From positions 1 to 37,649 of the forward strand of contig JAJZWU010000018.1 of NCBI GenBank assembly GCA_021846515.1: DNA of 37,649 nt, written 5' to 3'. Under the pieces are notes generated by a model. The model was given only the letters and a program-made list of their open reading frames with translations, searched no databases and was not told where the DNA came from. The stretch is from Actinomycetes bacterium. Lineage in GTDB: Bacteria > Actinomycetota > Acidimicrobiia > Acidimicrobiales > JAMCPL01. Position 1 is the stretch's first letter; every line of letters begins with the position of its first letter. The translations under genes and the position numbers were made by a program. Below are positions 8,601-15,775 of this stretch, piece by piece.

Positions 8601-9503
8601 TTGGGAAGACCCAGAGTGGATGTAGTGCTCAGAGTATCTGGTTTTTTCAGAGATGCATTCTCTAATCTGATTGCCATGTTCAACGATGCGGTCGCGATGG
8701 TTGCTGCACTCGATGAGCCAACCGAGCTGAATCCGCTGAAGTCTGTAGATGCCAATCCTGCCAGGGTATTTGGGCCGAAGCCCGGGGCGTACGGTAGCGG
8801 AGTGCTGGATTACATAGAATCAGGTAAATGGGTATCACCCGACGATCTGGGTGCACTTTATCTGGAACGAAGCAGTTACGCATATACCGCCAATCGAAAA
8901 GGAGGGTCGTGGATGGAGTCTGATGTCGATGCTACCTATGCTGCCCAAGCCTTGGAACAACGTCTATTGTCTGTCGATATAGCCGCGAAGAACCAGGATA
9001 ATCGCGAACACGATATATTTGATTCCGACGACTATTTCCAAGAGCATGGAGGGTTGATAGCAGCTATCCGCATGATAAAGGGTGCTACCCCAAAATCGTA
9101 TTTCGGTGACAGTTCTGTTCCAACCCAGCCCAGGGTGCGAGACCTTGCACAGGAGGCTGCCAGAGTAGTTAGGACGCGTGTGGTCAATCCAAAGTGGATC
9201 AATGCAATGATGACCCATGGTTACAAGGGTGCATTTGAGATGGCGGCAACCGTAGACTATATGTTTGGCTACGATGCAACGGCCGGTGTAATCGACGACT
9301 GGATGTACAATAAACTTGTCGAGTCCTATGTGGCAGACAAGAAGGTAAGAGAGTTTTTTAAGAGATCAAATCCATGGGCGCTGGCATCTATTGTAAATCG
9401 GCTTCTTGAGGCCGCCAGAAGGGATATGTGGCAGCCCTCCGATGAAGCATTGGAAGCGTTACGTACTGGGTTGCTTGAGGTGGAAGGGTGGATAGAACAA
9501 TGA
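5646..9503 (+). CDS. cobN: Cobaltochelatase large subunit CobN
   Basis: CobN is the catalytic subunit that inserts Co2+ into hydrogenobyrinic acid a,c-diamide in the late-cobalt (aerobic) B12 route, driven by an AAA+ ATPase partner. Of about 1285 aa, it shows the family hallmarks HMGKHGTLEWLPGKGAGLS (about residue 585), PFIVNDPGEGIQAKRRSHA, RVDVVLRVSGFFRDAF, and near the end the segment EMAATVDYMFGYDATAG. The start at 5646 has GGAAAG 7 nt upstream and gives the typical short N-terminus before TGTILFVSNAS. An ATG at 5613, overlapping cobQ, is an alternative. It overlaps the following chelatase ATPase gene by 4 nt. Relation to BchH/ChlH is expected, but the cobalamin context favours CobN. Confidence 0.94.
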   Translation: MSSPEVKLPTGTILFVSNASTELLALRMAVEMLPAGMSVVKGTVPEGVIDAVHSFSDISFIVLRLLGGVKSWTEELTALHTHCMEHDIPLLVFGGEASYDSALETFCNVDPLVCRDCFGYLAYGGAANLSNLLVAVWERLQGKTVTAGPPVSVPMVGYMDLDPVSNDATGGSGAAGNQLAGIDPPRVGIVIYRAQSIVGNTAYIYELARALKACGSQPVGVYTYSLRTMSTMRPSTCDKEGEVIDYGMETVSLLADQDVDAVVVTTMSAGQYDPQTESYDAYPLCRLNVPILQGICSMSTREEFESSSLGLQPLDAAVSVAMPEVDGRITTVPFSFKEVIDEDDIVGTALTAYRCIPDRVERVASIAHNMAKLGKLSSAERRVAIVLSAYPTRLSRIGNAVGLDTPASVVKLMKAMSHYGYSLTGIPHSGDDLMHQLAASLSMCPNEYSEYATGLELSGSYPVSLDDPLEYPADNVRESLGGPGLYISKWSMDVQFYMSIFSSLDPELQHQMIDKWGDPRPPSGCFEFPGLDFGNVIVTIQPPRGFGDDPVSIYHSPDLPPTHHYLAFYRWLETVWNADAIIHMGKHGTLEWLPGKGAGLSARCYPDAVLGSVPLIYPFIVNDPGEGIQAKRRSHAIIVDHMVPPLTDAELYGDMAQLESLLDEYAKNQLLDPAKLSQIREEITNLVISGQIHRDIELDENDIVGTDSRGFDEIIPAIDGYLCEIKDAQIRGGLHILGEALTDDAEIDMIMAITRLPQGNIPSLNDAIMRALIKGEAEPGIGRDARDRAKEFARKLLSVMQSNEWRIDSGLLAVKAMDDSADSFVDEVDQYALLEQVARDEEVRVALDWIATRLVPNLRATSGEIDAVLRALDGQFIMPGPSGAPSRGMANVLPTGRNFYSCDPRAIPSKYSYNTGYMLAQSLIDRYRKEEGRYPTSVAIVVWGTAVMRTSGDDIAEALALIGVRPRWDTESGRIIDLEVIPLEELGRPRVDVVLRVSGFFRDAFSNLIAMFNDAVAMVAALDEPTELNPLKSVDANPARVFGPKPGAYGSGVLDYIESGKWVSPDDLGALYLERSSYAYTANRKGGSWMESDVDATYAAQALEQRLLSVDIAAKNQDNREHDIFDSDDYFQEHGGLIAAIRMIKGATPKSYFGDSSVPTQPRVRDLAQEAARVVRTRVVNPKWINAMMTHGYKGAFEMAATVDYMFGYDATAGVIDDWMYNKLVESYVADKKVREFFKRSNPWALASIVNRLLEAARRDMWQPSDEALEALRTGLLEVEGWIEQ

Positions 9504-11683
9504 CCGCGAAAGAGATGCCCCTGTTCCCGTTTACTGCACTGTCGGAGATGGATAGGCTGAAGACGGCACTGATAATAGCAGCTATCGACCCATCAATAGG
9601 TGGTGTGCTTGCCATAGGAGAGAAGGGAAGCGCCAAATCTACTGTAGTGCGTAGCTTTGCCAGGCTGTTGCCCGGCAATGGGCCATTTGTAGAGTTACCC
9701 ATGGGAGCTACAGAAGATATGCTGGCGGGCACTATTGATGTAGAACACGCCATCAAAAAGGGGGAAAAGAAGCACTTGCCGGGTATCATGGCCAGGGCCA
9801 ATAACGGTATTCTTTATGTAGATGAAGTAAACCTACTGGCAAATCATCTGGTCGATATAATCTTGGATGCCGCAGCAAGCGGAGTCGTAAAAGTAGAACG
9901 CGATGGAATATCTACATCGTATCCCTCCAGATTTATTCTTGCCGGAACCATGAATCCGGAAGAAGGAGGCCTGAGACCACAACTGCTTGACAGGTTCGGG
10001 CTTTGCGTCCAGGTAATATCACCTACAGACCCATTGACACGGTCAGCAATCGTCAAGCGGCGTATAGAGTTTGACAATGACCCTGCCGGCTTCCTGGGGG
10101 CGTTTGAAGAAGAAGAGAGTATGCTTGCTCATAGGATATCTATCGCAAAACCAGCCTATTTGCCTGATGAGCTACTGGACGGCATCTCTGCTCTATGCAC
10201 GCGCCTGTCACTCAGCGGTATGCGAGGAGACATTACATGCGCCAAGGCAGCAGCAGCTTTGGCGGGCTTTAACGGTAGATCTGAAACTTCCGTAGATGAT
10301 GTGAGAGCTGTAGCGTTGATGTCTCTTTCGCATCGTCGTAAGCGCGACCCTCTAAAGGACGACTATATCTTTGAAGAAGAGATGGAAGAAGCTCTGAACG
10401 CTGTTTTTGGCAGCCATGATAATCATGTCTCATTCAATTACTCTCCAGACTTGTCAAGTGCTGTTCCTTCTGACATATCTCCTACTGGACATTCTTCCGA
10501 TACTGTACCTTCCACTGCTAACCCCGGTGGCGATTCAACGTCTGATAATTCTGCGGAGAATGCCCCAGTTGCTATTCATGCCCCTTCGGTAGATGCCGGT
10601 TCCTATTCCGCCGGGGGAAATCCATCTTCCCCGGGAGATATGTTCAGCGCTGGTGAGCTGGAGGGCAATGCGATCAACCCAAGTAGTAACGCTGAATTGC
10701 AGGATACAGATATATCGTCCAGTGAGAGTAATGATCATCCAACCAAAGGTGATTTGCATGGCAGGCATGTAGGGGTAAAAGGTGATCTCAATTTTTTATC
10801 TGGAGTTGGCGATCCGGCCGGAATGCTGGCTGGCAACCGAACCGGAGGCCCGCAGGGCCTCCCCGGTAGCTCCAATAGCTTTAGCCAGAAAGCACATGGA
10901 GGCATGTCGGGTCGCCAAACGACCCCAATGCCTCTTTCGTCATCAGCCAGTAAGTACCAATACGGTTCTGTGGCTTTGGCGGCTACTATCAATAGAGCTG
11001 CTACTCGTAATGCTGTGGATAACGCCATAGCAGGGGATGATCTGCACTATTCTGTGAACGAATATACCAAGAAAGAAATAGCCGGAGAGCCAGAGCAGTC
11101 TTTGGCAGTTAAGGTGAAGCGTGCAGACATAATGGTAAATCAAGTGGAGGTGAGCTATCCTGAAGTATCTATTATATGTCTTGATGCGTCAGGGTCTATG
11201 GGCTTGAACGGTCGTATAGATATAGCCCGCTCTATAATTGAGTCGCTGTTGTACTCGTCATATCGGAAGAGAGAGAAGGTGGCAATAGTATCTTTTCATG
11301 ATATAAGTGCAGATATACTATTGCAGCCCACAGGAAGCCTTGAAGTGGCTCGCGCACGAATAGACGCAGTAGAGACTGGAGGAAGGACTCCTCTTGCGCA
11401 GGGTATCCTGAAGGCCGGAGAATTGGCCGATCAGGTGATTTTGCAAGGTTACGTGCCTACCATCATCCTACTCAGCGATGGTCATGCTACCTATGCCCCA
11501 AGAGGGAATGACCCATATAAAGAAGCCATTCAAGCGGCACTTTCCATACAGGAATCGAATAAGCGATGCATTATGGTAGACACATCAGATGGTAGCGATA
11601 TGCTGAGGCTGAGCTCCAATCTCGCAGAAGCTATGGGGGCGATTTTAGTGGACACGGGTAATTTGGATATTGTTATAGGGTGA
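9500..11683 (+). CDS. Fused ChlI/BchI-ChlD/BchD-type chelatase ATPase, probable partner of CobN
   Basis: The protein (about 727 aa) has three parts. Residues 10-320 are a BchI-like AAA+ module with Walker A GEKGSAKST (about residue 40), Walker B ILYVDEVNLL, sensor segment AGTMNPEEGG and arginine-containing PQLLDRFG. Residues about 325-540 are a low-complexity Ser/Gly/Asn/Pro linker. Residues about 555-727 are a von Willebrand A domain with the MIDAS motif DASGSMG and a late LSDGHATY. This combines the two ATPase subunits of Mg-chelatase in one chain. Placement 4 nt inside the end of cobN argues that it energises cobalt insertion in place of separate CobS/CobT. The ATG at 9500 was chosen over an in-frame GTG at 9488. 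It is the last gene of the cobalamin unit. Confidence 0.9.
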   Translation: MTAKEMPLFPFTALSEMDRLKTALIIAAIDPSIGGVLAIGEKGSAKSTVVRSFARLLPGNGPFVELPMGATEDMLAGTIDVEHAIKKGEKKHLPGIMARANNGILYVDEVNLLANHLVDIILDAAASGVVKVERDGISTSYPSRFILAGTMNPEEGGLRPQLLDRFGLCVQVISPTDPLTRSAIVKRRIEFDNDPAGFLGAFEEEESMLAHRISIAKPAYLPDELLDGISALCTRLSLSGMRGDITCAKAAAALAGFNGRSETSVDDVRAVALMSLSHRRKRDPLKDDYIFEEEMEEALNAVFGSHDNHVSFNYSPDLSSAVPSDISPTGHSSDTVPSTANPGGDSTSDNSAENAPVAIHAPSVDAGSYSAGGNPSSPGDMFSAGELEGNAINPSSNAELQDTDISSSESNDHPTKGDLHGRHVGVKGDLNFLSGVGDPAGMLAGNRTGGPQGLPGSSNSFSQKAHGGMSGRQTTPMPLSSSASKYQYGSVALAATINRAATRNAVDNAIAGDDLHYSVNEYTKKEIAGEPEQSLAVKVKRADIMVNQVEVSYPEVSIICLDASGSMGLNGRIDIARSIIESLLYSSYRKREKVAIVSFHDISADILLQPTGSLEVARARIDAVETGGRTPLAQGILKAGELADQVILQGYVPTIILLSDGHATYAPRGNDPYKEAIQAALSIQESNKRCIMVDTSDGSDMLRLSSNLAEAMGAILVDTGNLDIVIG

Positions 11684-11735
11684 CATGCCGAGCACCGGGA
11701 CTACTGACAAACGGGTCGGCGTACTCGAGGTGGAT

Positions 11736-11744
11736 TGATAAAAT
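11736..11744 (+). promoter_or_regulatory. Extended -10 promoter of the glpK unit
   Basis: TGATAAAAT contains TGn and the hexamer TAAAAT (11739-11744), 69 nt before the glpK start codon. No clear -35 was found. It lies in the 130-nt gap after the chelatase ATPase gene, the first sizeable gap since the riboswitch. Confidence 0.45.
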
Positions 11745-11813
11745 CTGTTAGTGTGGCACTATGAGATTGACTGCAGCAACTGGTAGGCAGCAATTGCTTC
11801 TTGGAGGTATGAA

Positions 11814-13421
11814 TTGGATGTAATAGTGGCGCTTGACGTAGGTACGACCGGTGTAAGGGCTATTGCTTTCGATCTGACCGGACAAGTGGTAAAAGTACAG
11901 TACCGTGAGCTTCCCAAATATTACCCGCAGCCGGGTTGGGTGGAGCAGGATCCCCTGCAGATGAGGGATCTCTCTTTTGATGTGCTGAGGAGTCTGGCTG
12001 CCGACTGCATGGAACTTGGCTTGAACATACTCTCATTGGGTATTACCAACCAGCGTGAGACCGTTGTTTGCTGGGATCGTAATAGTGGCCTTCCTCTCTA
12101 TAATGCCATAGTATGGCAGGATCGTCGGACTGCCGACCACTGCAGGCAATTAGAGAGCTCCGAAGATGGCGAAATTATTCGCCGCAGTACCGGACTTCTG
12201 GTAGACCCGTATTTCTCTGCTACGAAGATAAAATGGATTCTGGACAATATAGTGGATACCACCCCGGATAGCCTGTCATTTGGCACTGTAGACGCATACA
12301 TTATCTGGTCTCTTACCGGAGGAGAGAATGGAGGTGTATTTGCAACCGATCCATCCAATGCGAGCAGGACAATGCTTTACGATATATATAAGATGGCATG
12401 GTCGGATGAGCTATGTGATATGTTTTCTATCAAAAAATCCTGGCTGCCTGAAGTGGCGCCATCTTGTGGCCTGTTTGGTGAAGCGAACAGCCCTCTTTTG
12501 AGCGATTATCCAGACAGTCTAAAAGGTATTCACATTGGAGGAGTTCTGGGCGACCAGCAGGCGGCACTTTTTGGCCATGGTTGCCATTACGCAGGTATGG
12601 CCAAAGCCACATATGGAACCGGAACCTTCCTGCTTATAAATACAGGCGACACTTCCCCAGAGCAGATTCCAGATGGCCTTGTAGCTTCGGTGGCATGGGA
12701 TCTTGGTGATAAGGTCGCCAATGATACCAACGGCAGTGATAAGGACGCTGATACCGGCAACATCCCACGTGTCAGCTATGTGCTGGAAGGTTCGATATTT
12801 TCTACCGGTTCCACCATTCAATGGCTTCGTGATCAGCTTGATATCCTGGAAGACGCATCTGAGATCTCATCACTGGCATCCCGGGTGGATACCTCCAATG
12901 GGTTGTACATAGTGCCGGCCTTCAGTGGGCTGGGAAGTCCCTGGTGGGATCCTCGTGCGCGTGGAACCATAGTGGGAATATCGCAGGGAGTCACCAGAGA
13001 GCATCTCGCAAGAGCTACACTGGAATCAATAGCATACCAGGTAAGAGATATAGCAGAACATATACAGAATAGACAGGATACGCCTGCCGGCGGACCGCAG
13101 CCGGGTCACTTGATCAACCAGCTAAGGGTAGATGGGGGAGTGAGCGCTTCGGACGAGCTGCTTAGGATACAGGCCGACCAGTTGGGTATTCCTGTAATGC
13201 GTCCGGTGAATACCGAATGCAGCGCACTCGGAGCAGCTCAAATAGCTGCACTCGGTACCGGTGTGTACAGTACACTAAAAGAGGTCGAATCTATGTGGAA
13301 ATTGGATATACAGATGCAACCTGGATCAGAAAGAGCTATATACGATAGCGGCTACCAGGGTTGGAGGAGGGCATTGGAGAGATCTCTTGGATGGTCACTG
13401 GAGAGAGGAAGTGTGATATGA
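11814..13421 (+). CDS. glpK: Glycerol kinase
   Basis: This FGGY-family kinase phosphorylates glycerol to sn-glycerol 3-phosphate with ATP. The 535-aa protein starts with the phosphate-binding DVGTTGVRA. It continues with the glycerol-kinase segment GITNQRETVVCWDR and NAIVWQDRRTA, then YGTGTFLLINTG, the C-terminal FGGY signature region SGLGSPWWDPRARGTIVG, and VDGGVSASDELLRIQADQLG. These favour glycerol kinase over xylulokinase. The start is TTG with TTGGAGG ending 6 nt upstream; an ATG at 11809 is out of frame. Length is somewhat above the usual 500 aa because of a short Asp/Asn-rich loop near residue 305. It overlaps the next gene by 4 nt, so the two are probably co-translated. Confidence 0.93.
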   Translation: MDVIVALDVGTTGVRAIAFDLTGQVVKVQYRELPKYYPQPGWVEQDPLQMRDLSFDVLRSLAADCMELGLNILSLGITNQRETVVCWDRNSGLPLYNAIVWQDRRTADHCRQLESSEDGEIIRRSTGLLVDPYFSATKIKWILDNIVDTTPDSLSFGTVDAYIIWSLTGGENGGVFATDPSNASRTMLYDIYKMAWSDELCDMFSIKKSWLPEVAPSCGLFGEANSPLLSDYPDSLKGIHIGGVLGDQQAALFGHGCHYAGMAKATYGTGTFLLINTGDTSPEQIPDGLVASVAWDLGDKVANDTNGSDKDADTGNIPRVSYVLEGSIFSTGSTIQWLRDQLDILEDASEISSLASRVDTSNGLYIVPAFSGLGSPWWDPRARGTIVGISQGVTREHLARATLESIAYQVRDIAEHIQNRQDTPAGGPQPGHLINQLRVDGGVSASDELLRIQADQLGIPVMRPVNTECSALGAAQIAALGTGVYSTLKEVESMWKLDIQMQPGSERAIYDSGYQGWRRALERSLGWSLERGSVI

Positions 13422-15106
13422 CCAGTATTCTTGGTATAAACTGTTTTAGCCATGATACCTCTGCCTGTATTTTGGTAGATGGTATTCCGGTAGCTATGGG
13501 CGAAGAGGAACGGTTCAATAGAGATCGCCATACCAAACTCTTCCCTGATAATGCCATACAGTTCTGCCTGGAGCAGGCTGGATTGACCATGAGCGAGGTA
13601 GATGCTGTCGCATTTGCTCATCAACCGTGGAAGGACTTCCTTCTGGGGGCTTCAGATGCCTTGGCGCGTCTATCTCCAAAGAGGTTGGCTGCACAGAGTT
13701 ATGTCGATGCCAGATTGGTTTATCGTGAGAGATACTTCAGAAAGAAATGGGGATGGCGTGGTGCAATCTATCATGTGGGGCACCATCTTGCTCATGGCGC
13801 ATCTGCATACTATGCCAGCCCGTTCGATTCGGCTGCAGTATTGACCCTGGATAGAGGTGGTGATTTTCTTTCTACCACTCTGTCTTTTGCAGAAGGCCAT
13901 CGTATAAGACCACTTGCCAAGGTACGTAATCCACATTCGTTGGGAGAGGTGTATTCGGCATTGACCTGGTACCTCGGCTTTTTACCCAATGCCGACGAGG
14001 GGAAGGTTATGGGACTTGCTCCATACGGAACAGACAAGTACGTTGATAGTCTTAGGGGATTATTCAAGCTGACCAGCGATGGCCTGTTCAAGGTAAACCT
14101 CTCATGGTTCAATTACCAGCGTGAAGGATCGCCACTCTCGAAGCGATTTATAGACAAGTGGGGTGCTCCAAGGGTTCCGGAGGGCGATATAGATGATCTG
14201 CATAAAGATCTCTCTTATGCCATCCAGGTAGTGACCGAAGAGGCAGCGCTGCACATAGCCAGGGCATTGCAGCGCACAACAGGCGCTCGATACCTATGCC
14301 TATCCGGCGGGGTTGCGTTGAATTCTGTTATGAATACCAGGATAGCTCGCGAGGCTGGATTCGATGATGTGTTTATCCAGCCTGCAGCAGCAGACTGCGG
14401 CAATGCACTGGGTGCGGCGTTGTTTGCATGGCATCAGATGCTCGGGCAACCGCGGGCATGGGAGATGCTCCATCCTTATCTCGGACCGGCATTCACCACC
14501 GCCGATGCTCTTGTTGCTCTGAAGTCAGCAGGGCTAAATCCTGTAGAGATAGATAATCCAGCACGTACAGCGGCATCCATGGTCGCGGACGGTAAGGTGA
14601 TTGGCTGGTTCCAGGGACGTGCCGAGATAGGCCCCCGTGCACTGGGTGCCCGCTCGATAATAGCCGACCCTCGCCAGGCAGAGATGAGGGATAGGGTGAA
14701 TGCACAGGTAAAGCGGAGAGAATGGTTTCGCCCCTTTGCACCAAGCGTGACCGAGCAGCACGCATCTACTTACTTTGATGACTATATACCCAACCCGTTC
14801 ATGCTTATGGTCGAGAGCGTGAAGAAGGAGTATCAAGACAAGATTGCAGCCGTAACCCATGTAGACGGTACCGGAAGGTTGCAGACGGTGACGAGGCAGT
14901 CAAACGCAGCTTTTTACGATCTTATAGAGGAGACCGGAAGACTAACCGGCCTGCCGGTGGTGCTTAATACCAGTTTTAATCTGCGGGGCGAGCCTATAGT
15001 CAATCGTCCCGAGGAGGCTGTTGCGGATTTTTTGCGTAGCGACATGGACGCTCTGTTCATAGAAGGAGCCATGGCAAAAAAGGATGATGGTTCGAAGGAT
15101 GATTAA
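13418..15106 (+). CDS. NodU/CmcH-family O-carbamoyltransferase
   Basis: The family uses carbamoyl phosphate and ATP to make a carbamoyl-adenylate and carbamoylate a hydroxyl of a sugar or small molecule. The 562-aa product has a TsaD/Kae1-like N-terminal domain: GINCFSHDTSACIL at the start, HHLAHGASAYYASPF, LTLDRGGD, CLSGGVALNSVMNTRI. Its YrdC-like C-terminal domain has GRAEIGPRALGARSIIADP, WFRPFAPSV and LNTSFNLRGEPIV. The His pair in HHLAHG and the Asp in LDRGGD fit active-site and metal residues of the family. The ATG is in an ATGA overlap with glpK, and GAGAGGAAG precedes it. The acceptor substrate cannot be deduced. No other antibiotic or nodulation-factor genes are nearby. Confidence 0.88.
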   Translation: MTSILGINCFSHDTSACILVDGIPVAMGEEERFNRDRHTKLFPDNAIQFCLEQAGLTMSEVDAVAFAHQPWKDFLLGASDALARLSPKRLAAQSYVDARLVYRERYFRKKWGWRGAIYHVGHHLAHGASAYYASPFDSAAVLTLDRGGDFLSTTLSFAEGHRIRPLAKVRNPHSLGEVYSALTWYLGFLPNADEGKVMGLAPYGTDKYVDSLRGLFKLTSDGLFKVNLSWFNYQREGSPLSKRFIDKWGAPRVPEGDIDDLHKDLSYAIQVVTEEAALHIARALQRTTGARYLCLSGGVALNSVMNTRIAREAGFDDVFIQPAAADCGNALGAALFAWHQMLGQPRAWEMLHPYLGPAFTTADALVALKSAGLNPVEIDNPARTAASMVADGKVIGWFQGRAEIGPRALGARSIIADPRQAEMRDRVNAQVKRREWFRPFAPSVTEQHASTYFDDYIPNPFMLMVESVKKEYQDKIAAVTHVDGTGRLQTVTRQSNAAFYDLIEETGRLTGLPVVLNTSFNLRGEPIVNRPEEAVADFLRSDMDALFIEGAMAKKDDGSKDD

Positions 15107-15118
15107 GGCGCCAGTATT

Positions 15119-15739
15119 ATGCCACAGCGCCTAACCGTTCGTGGCAACAAGAGGAGAACTCAGATCATCGATTATGCTGCCAGGAAATTTGCTGCTGATG
15201 GCTATCATGAGACATCTGTGGCTGATATAGTCAATGGACTTGGTGTCGGTAAGGGGGTATTTTACTGGTACTTTGAATCAAAGGATGCACTTTTGAAAGA
15301 AATACTTGTTGACGCGCAACGTGACTTACGCAGGAAGCAGCGTCAAGCCATAGCAGATGAGCCTGACCCTTTGCGCCGTATATCTGCAGCAATACGTACC
15401 TCATTCGTATGGCTCAGTTCGAACGTGCATCTGTTTCTACTTCTTGAACAGGCGAAGACTGATGAGAGGTTTTATAATCTGGTCCGCCATGGTGAGGAAA
15501 TGGCGGTTGCAGATGCTCTCCCTCATGTAAAGGCAGGTATGGATGCCGGCATGATACGTAGAGATGATCCTCTGGTAATTGCCCATGCTATCCTGGGGGT
15601 GACAACCAGCCTTGCCCGCCTGTTGATCGTAGACAACAAGGAGGATCCATTACTGGCAGCAGATAGAGCAATTGCTTTTTGCATGTCGGGCGTATCCTTC
15701 AATGGTAAGGCGAAAGAACGACCTGCTGGAATATTGTAA
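15119..15739 (+). CDS. TetR-family transcriptional regulator
   Basis: The 206-aa protein has a typical N-terminal TetR helix-turn-helix domain (residues 10-57). Its marks are IIDYAARKFAADGYHETSV, then ADIVNGLGVGKGVFYWYFES and KDALLKEIL. The remainder is a helical ligand-binding and dimerisation domain that is not conserved enough to predict the effector. It begins 12 nt after the carbamoyltransferase gene on the same strand, so it is probably cotranscribed with glpK and may regulate that unit or the convergent exported phosphoesterase. Two related palindromes overlap and follow its stop codon. The DNA-binding class is certain; the target is not known. Confidence 0.9.
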   Translation: MPQRLTVRGNKRRTQIIDYAARKFAADGYHETSVADIVNGLGVGKGVFYWYFESKDALLKEILVDAQRDLRRKQRQAIADEPDPLRRISAAIRTSFVWLSSNVHLFLLLEQAKTDERFYNLVRHGEEMAVADALPHVKAGMDAGMIRRDDPLVIAHAILGVTTSLARLLIVDNKEDPLLAADRAIAFCMSGVSFNGKAKERPAGIL

Positions 15740-15767
15740 TACGACCCCATTGAAGATATTGCAATAT
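15731..15767. repeat. Pair of related AT-rich palindromes between convergent genes
   Basis: ATATTGTAATA (15731-15741) and the perfect 12-bp palindrome ATATTGCAATAT (15756-15767) have centres about 25 bp apart. They straddle the end of the TetR gene and the short gap before the convergent phosphoesterase gene. They could be protein-binding sites or chance AT-rich symmetry; stems this AT-rich are poor terminators. Confidence 0.3.
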
Positions 15768-15775
15768 GATGACTG

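Noticed and set aside
11687-11721. Possible terminator after the chelatase ATPase gene (GCCGA ... TCGGC)
   Set aside because: The loop is over 20 nt and there is no T-run, so it cannot be called an intrinsic terminator.
11809-11823. Five-codon open frame (ATG to TAA) overlapping the glpK start
   Set aside because: The ATG lies only 1 nt after GGAGG, too close to initiate. The same ribosome site is ideally spaced for the glpK TTG; probably chance.
13361-13417. Extended N-terminus of the carbamoyltransferase reaching into glpK
   Set aside because: Those residues are the glpK 3' end in another frame; the ATGA overlap start gives the normal family N-terminus.
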